NCBI GenBank assembly: GCA_031283015.1
Contig: JAITCQ010000075.1
Span: forward strand, 1 to 6,905
From: Candidatus Methanoplasma sp.
Lineage (GTDB): Archaea > Thermoplasmatota > Thermoplasmata > Methanomassiliicoccales > Methanomethylophilaceae
DNA: 6,905 nt
Reading direction: 5' to 3'
Shown here in pieces: positions 4,474 through 6,905 of the stretch. Each line of letters starts with the position of its first letter. The stretch's first letter is position 1. The notes beneath the pieces are model-generated. The model made no database searches and was not told where the DNA came from. It saw only the letters and a list, made by a program, of their open reading frames with translations. The position numbers were made by a program, and so were the translations under genes.

Positions 4474-5706
4474 ATGGGTGAATCAATATTTGATCCTTCA
4501 AGGAATAAACGGAAGGTCCTTATAAAGAACAGAAATATACTACAGACCACTTACATACCTGACCAGCTTCCTCACAGAGAGAATGAGATCAATAACATAG
4601 TAGATATAATAACGCCTTCCCTTTCAAAGAATAAACCTTCAAATATACTTATAATGGGAAAGACCGGAACGGGAAAGACCGCCGTTGTTAACTATATTGG
4701 AAAGGAACTGAAGAAAGCGGACCCAGAAGAAGAGAACTGCAGTTTTATCTATGTGAATTGCGAGATCGTCGACAACCCGTATGGAATACTTTTCAACATA
4801 TCAAATCAAATAATCAATAATCAAGATAATAAGATACCATTTACAGGATGGAGTCTCGATAGAGTATATGAGACAATAATAGAACACTTTGATAAAAAGA
4901 ATAAAGTGTTCATCATTGTGTTGGATGAGATAGATAGGATACTTCAGAAAAACGGAGATGAAATATTCTATTTCTTAACGACAATGAATGAAGTGCTTAA
5001 AGAATCAAGAATATCTATAATCGGAGTGACAAACAATGCAAAATTCATGGACCTTCTCTCACCAAGAATAAAAAGCAGACTTGGGGAGGAAAAGGTGGTG
5101 TTCCCTCCTTATAATCCGGTACAACTTCAGGATATATTGAAAAAAAGGGCGGAACTTGCTTTTGGGCCGGGAGTGATGGATGAAGGCGTCGTCCCGTACT
5201 GCGCAGCTATTTCCGCACAGGATTCAGGGGACGCAAGGAAAGCGTTGGACCTTCTGAGGATATCGGCGGATATAGCGGAAAGGAACGGGGACTCTTCGAT
5301 CACAGAAGCGCATGTTATATTCGCAAGGAATAGGATAGAATTGGATGCGGTGATAGAGGTTATAAAGACCCTTCCCGTTCAGTCTAAGATAGTGCTCAGA
5401 AGCATAATCAAGAACCATGAGGAGAAGGACTCATCGGTGATAACCGGTGACGTTTATTCCGTTTACAAAGAAATATGCAATATATTGAATTATAGCACAT
5501 TAAAAGAAAAGAGGATAGCAGATCTGATATCTGAATTGGATATGCTTGGTATAATCCATGCAAGGGTGAAGTCCTTCGGAAGGAACGGGAGAACAAGAGA
5601 GATCGAACTCAATATCAATAAGGACATAATCGACTTTGTGAAGAAGGACGAACTTTTCGAACCGCTTTTGAAATATAAATTAGGAAAACAGATGAAACTT
5701 CTGTGA
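4474..5706 (+). CDS. orc1/cdc6: Orc1/Cdc6 replication initiator
   Basis: A 410-residue AAA+ ATPase that recognises ORB sequences, melts or remodels origin DNA and helps recruit the MCM helicase. Visible elements: N-terminal lead-in with the conserved YIPDQLPHRENEI (27-39); Walker A GKTGTGKT (62-69); Walker B VLDEID (149-154); sensor 1 GVTNN (184-188); arginine-finger region SPRIKSRL (196-203); sensor 2 SGDARKALDLL (251-261) in the lid; and a C-terminal winged helix (about 295-395) with a basic wing, SFGRNGRTREIEL (367-379). Length and order fit the family, and ATPase residues are intact. The ATG at 4474 is chosen because GAGG (4464-4467) lies six bases upstream; the in-frame TTG at 4468 would abut that motif. 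The gene is patchy in composition: 4801-4860 has 17/60 G+C, 5161-5220 has 36/60, 5461-5520 has 15/60. It is flanked by two ORB-like elements and converges on the signal peptidase gene with a 4-base gap. Confidence 0.96.
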   Translation: MGESIFDPSRNKRKVLIKNRNILQTTYIPDQLPHRENEINNIVDIITPSLSKNKPSNILIMGKTGTGKTAVVNYIGKELKKADPEEENCSFIYVNCEIVDNPYGILFNISNQIINNQDNKIPFTGWSLDRVYETIIEHFDKKNKVFIIVLDEIDRILQKNGDEIFYFLTTMNEVLKESRISIIGVTNNAKFMDLLSPRIKSRLGEEKVVFPPYNPVQLQDILKKRAELAFGPGVMDEGVVPYCAAISAQDSGDARKALDLLRISADIAERNGDSSITEAHVIFARNRIELDAVIEVIKTLPVQSKIVLRSIIKNHEEKDSSVITGDVYSVYKEICNILNYSTLKEKRIADLISELDMLGIIHARVKSFGRNGRTREIELNINKDIIDFVKKDELFEPLLKYKLGKQMKLL

Positions 5707-5710
5707 TCCT

Positions 5711-6577
5711 TTATTCGTTATCGTCTTCCACTAGAAATGAAGGGGCGGGGGCGTACATCTCTTTGTGAAGCTCCCTTCTGTATTGACTGTAATATATTCT
5801 ATCAAGAAGGAAACTGAATCCAAAAAGCAGGAAGATGACGGACAGGACAAAGGCGGCAAGACATGGTATGGTGTTCGGAACATACTTGTCAAGATCCGCC
5901 CCCTTGCCGCTCCACATCATTTTGAACGCTCCGACCCAGGGGATCTCGATCCAAGCCACCGAATTTATCTGTTCGTAAGGTATCAGATCGCGCACATAAG
6001 GTACGCCCCCCAGCTGGTCGACCCCGGCGTTGTTGTCCCCCATGGTGATGAACCCGCCGCTGGATTTTAACTTGACGAGTTCGTCCAGATTCAGGGTCGC
6101 GGTGACGCTCTCGTCATATTTCATGTACCTCATCGTAAGGATGCCCGTCATTTTTGTGTAATCGTCGCCGCTGGTGCAGGACCACCTGTCGGAAGGATAG
6201 CCCTCGAGACTGGGGGCGCTCCAGGTGCCGTCGCCGTTATATTCCAGCCAAAGTATGGCGCGGTGTATGACCGGATTCGCTAGGGGCCCCCGGTCGTAGA
6301 CTATCACATCCCCATACCCGCCGAACGCCCGATATCCGGTCTTGTAGCCGTCGACGTACGACCGGATCTCCGTCCGGTCCTTGTCTATCAAGAGCACCAT
6401 ATCCCCTGTGTCGATCGTGCCGACCTCTGATCCGGTCCCGTGCTGCATGCTGCTGGACTCGACGACGGTCTGCGGCGGGTTGACCCCCGATGCGAGGTTG
6501 ATGCAGAGGAAAGCAGCGATGATAATAATGATCGCCGCGGCGACCATGATGATCAGATGCTTGGTGTCTTTTTCCAC
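5711..6577 (-). CDS. Signal peptidase I, archaeal/ER type (S26B)
   Basis: A 288-residue membrane-bound serine protease that removes signal peptides from Sec-exported proteins at the outer face of the membrane. The N-terminus has a transmembrane segment (about 8-30). The catalytic Ser is in ESSSMQHG, most likely Ser43 before Met44. The His is in NPVIHRAI (His105), replacing the Lys of bacterial enzymes, and the Asp residues are in TMGDNNAGVD (Asp181, Asp187). A second transmembrane segment lies at about 234-258, with a cytosolic Tyr/Arg-rich tail. The His-to-Asp distance (about 75 residues) is much longer than in compact S26B enzymes, so 110-170 is probably an inserted domain with its own beta strands. 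The Pro usual after Ser-Met-x is His here. The start is GTG at 6577; an in-frame stop lies shortly upstream, and a TATA-like element at 6597-6606 fits a leaderless start. The 3' end carries an ORB-like element. Confidence 0.9.
   Translation of the reverse strand: MEKDTKHLIIMVAAAIIIIIAAFLCINLASGVNPPQTVVESSSMQHGTGSEVGTIDTGDMVLLIDKDRTEIRSYVDGYKTGYRAFGGYGDVIVYDRGPLANPVIHRAILWLEYNGDGTWSAPSLEGYPSDRWSCTSGDDYTKMTGILTMRYMKYDESVTATLNLDELVKLKSSGGFITMGDNNAGVDQLGGVPYVRDLIPYEQINSVAWIEIPWVGAFKMMWSGKGADLDKYVPNTIPCLAAFVLSVIFLLFGFSFLLDRIYYSQYRRELHKEMYAPAPSFLVEDDNE
5726..5754 (+). repeat. Origin recognition box-like element, right copy (ORB2), inside the signal peptidase 3' end
   Basis: Read on the plus strand: TTCCACTAGAA, then ATGAA, then GGGGCGGGGG and CGT. 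It differs from the left copy (4186 to 4158, minus strand) at only four of 29 positions, and the G-string and trailing CGT are kept. It begins 20 bases after the orc1 stop codon and lies within the last codons of the signal peptidase gene, where the opposite strand encodes APAPSFLVE. The two copies are inverted relative to each other, with G-strings pointing away from orc1 on both sides. One substitution breaks the perfect dyad (TGGAA to TAGAA), perhaps a coding compromise. Confidence 0.72.
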
Positions 6578-6596
6578 ATGTGGTATTATACATCCT

Positions 6597-6606
6597 AATT
6601 ATTAAT
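6597..6606 (-). promoter_or_regulatory. TATA-like promoter of the signal peptidase gene
   Basis: ATTAATAATT on the minus strand, centred about 25 bases from the GTG at 6577, which suggests a leaderless transcript. An alternative box, TGTATAATAC, at 6582-6591 would start transcription inside the annotated frame and would require a later start such as the in-frame ATG for Met11. Confidence 0.4.
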
Positions 6607-6620
6607 TTGATGCCCTAAAG

Positions 6621-6630
6621 CAATTATATT
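6621..6630 (+). promoter_or_regulatory. TATA box of the dCMP deaminase gene
   Basis: CAATTATATT, centred about 25 bases from the ATG at 6651, with no Shine-Dalgarno motif; a leaderless transcript is implied. It is divergent from the signal peptidase promoter, with about 15 bases between the two boxes. Confidence 0.5.
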
Positions 6631-6637
6631 GACAACA

Positions 6638-6652
6638 ATATTCCGGGAATAT
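6638..6652. repeat. 15-base palindrome over the deaminase start, possible operator
   Basis: ATATTCC-G-GGAATAT, perfect 7-base arms around one base. It ends on the AT of the start codon, so it would cover the predicted transcription start and leaderless initiation site. A protein bound there would block initiation. It has the TTCC/GGAA flavour of the ORB dyad but lacks a G-string, so I do not call it an ORB. Confidence 0.4.
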
Positions 6653-6905
6653 GGACAGGCCCACCCACGACGAATACTTCATGAGCATGGCCGAACTGGT
6701 ATCGCGGAGGTCCACCTGCGTCAGGAGGAGGGTCGGAGCCGTCATCGTGAAGGATAGGCACATACTCTCCACAGGATACAACGGATCCCCGAAGGGCACG
6801 CGGCACTGCGAGGACCTGGGATGCATAAGGGAGCAGTTGAATATACCCTCCGGGACGAGGCACGAGCTATGCAGAGGCGTTCACGCCGAACAGAACGCCG
6901 TCGCC
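6651..6905 (+). CDS. dCMP deaminase (ComEB-like cytidine/deoxycytidylate deaminase), N-terminal part only
   Basis: The first 85 codons; the gene runs off the right edge. The family deaminates dCMP to dUMP, feeding dTMP synthesis in the cytosol. The zinc and proton-shuttle motif HAE is visible at residues 78-80 in GVHAEQNAV, and the second zinc motif (PCxxC) would lie beyond the window. Also typical are the opening RPTHDEYFMSMAELVSRRSTC (3-23), VGAVIVKD (28-35), TGYNGSPKGTRHCED (41-55) and the HELCRGVHAE run (71-80), with extra His/Cys residues (H52, C53, C58, H71, C74) as in dCMP deaminases that bind a second, structural zinc. Whether it is regulated by dCTP/dTTP cannot be judged from this part. 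The ATG at 6651 is supported by the TATA box 25 bases upstream. Confidence 0.9.
   Translation, partial: MDRPTHDEYFMSMAELVSRRSTCVRRRVGAVIVKDRHILSTGYNGSPKGTRHCEDLGCIREQLNIPSGTRHELCRGVHAEQNAVA

Noticed and set aside
6571..6584. TTCCACATGTGG at the signal peptidase start as an ORB dyad
   Set aside because: The dyad sequence differs from TTCCA-N-TGGAA and no G-string follows on either strand.
1..6905. tRNA, rRNA, CRISPR array, insertion sequence, toxin-antitoxin or defence cluster
   Set aside because: No cloverleaf, regularly spaced direct repeats, terminal inverted repeats with a transposase, or defence-family motifs were seen on either strand.

Overview
The window is archaeal chromosomal DNA. 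TiaS (tRNA-Ile2 agmatidine synthetase) is an archaeal enzyme, Orc1/Cdc6 is the archaeal initiator, the signal peptidase has the Ser/His/Asp layout of archaeal and ER enzymes, and nearly every gene has a TATA box about 25 bases before either its start codon or a short leader. The G+C-rich coding DNA, mixed leaderless and Shine-Dalgarno starts and gene content would fit Thermoplasmata, perhaps Methanomassiliicoccales. That placement is an inference and not secure.

Layout. Left arm (1-4323, all minus strand): the start of an M20 metallopeptidase (runs off the left edge), a GNAT acetyltransferase, a bacterial-type acetyl-CoA acetyltransferase, tiaS, a small membrane-anchored OB-fold-like protein, and a 37-residue membrane microprotein. 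Centre (4130-4473): an A+T-rich intergenic segment with an origin recognition box (ORB)-like element, then orc1/cdc6 on the plus strand (4474-5706). Right arm: a signal peptidase I convergent with orc1 (4-base gap), then the start of a dCMP deaminase on the plus strand, which runs off the right edge.

The main result is a likely replication origin. Two 29-base elements, identical at 25 positions, flank orc1 in opposite orientation: 4186 to 4158 on the minus strand, and 5726 to 5754 on the plus strand. Each has the TTCCA-centred dyad followed by a G-string that defines archaeal ORBs. The right copy lies inside the 3' coding end of the signal peptidase gene. Between the left copy and orc1 is a very A+T-rich stretch with a small hairpin, suited to be the unwinding element. 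All genes to the left are co-directional with a fork leaving this region.

The genes do not form one pathway. Each co-oriented gene of the left arm appears to have its own promoter, in two cases placed directly after the preceding stop codon. Several genes look leaderless (M20, tiaS, the OB-fold-like protein, dCMP deaminase, perhaps the signal peptidase). Thiolase, orc1 and the microprotein have short leaders with Shine-Dalgarno motifs. No rRNA, tRNA, CRISPR array or insertion sequence was found.
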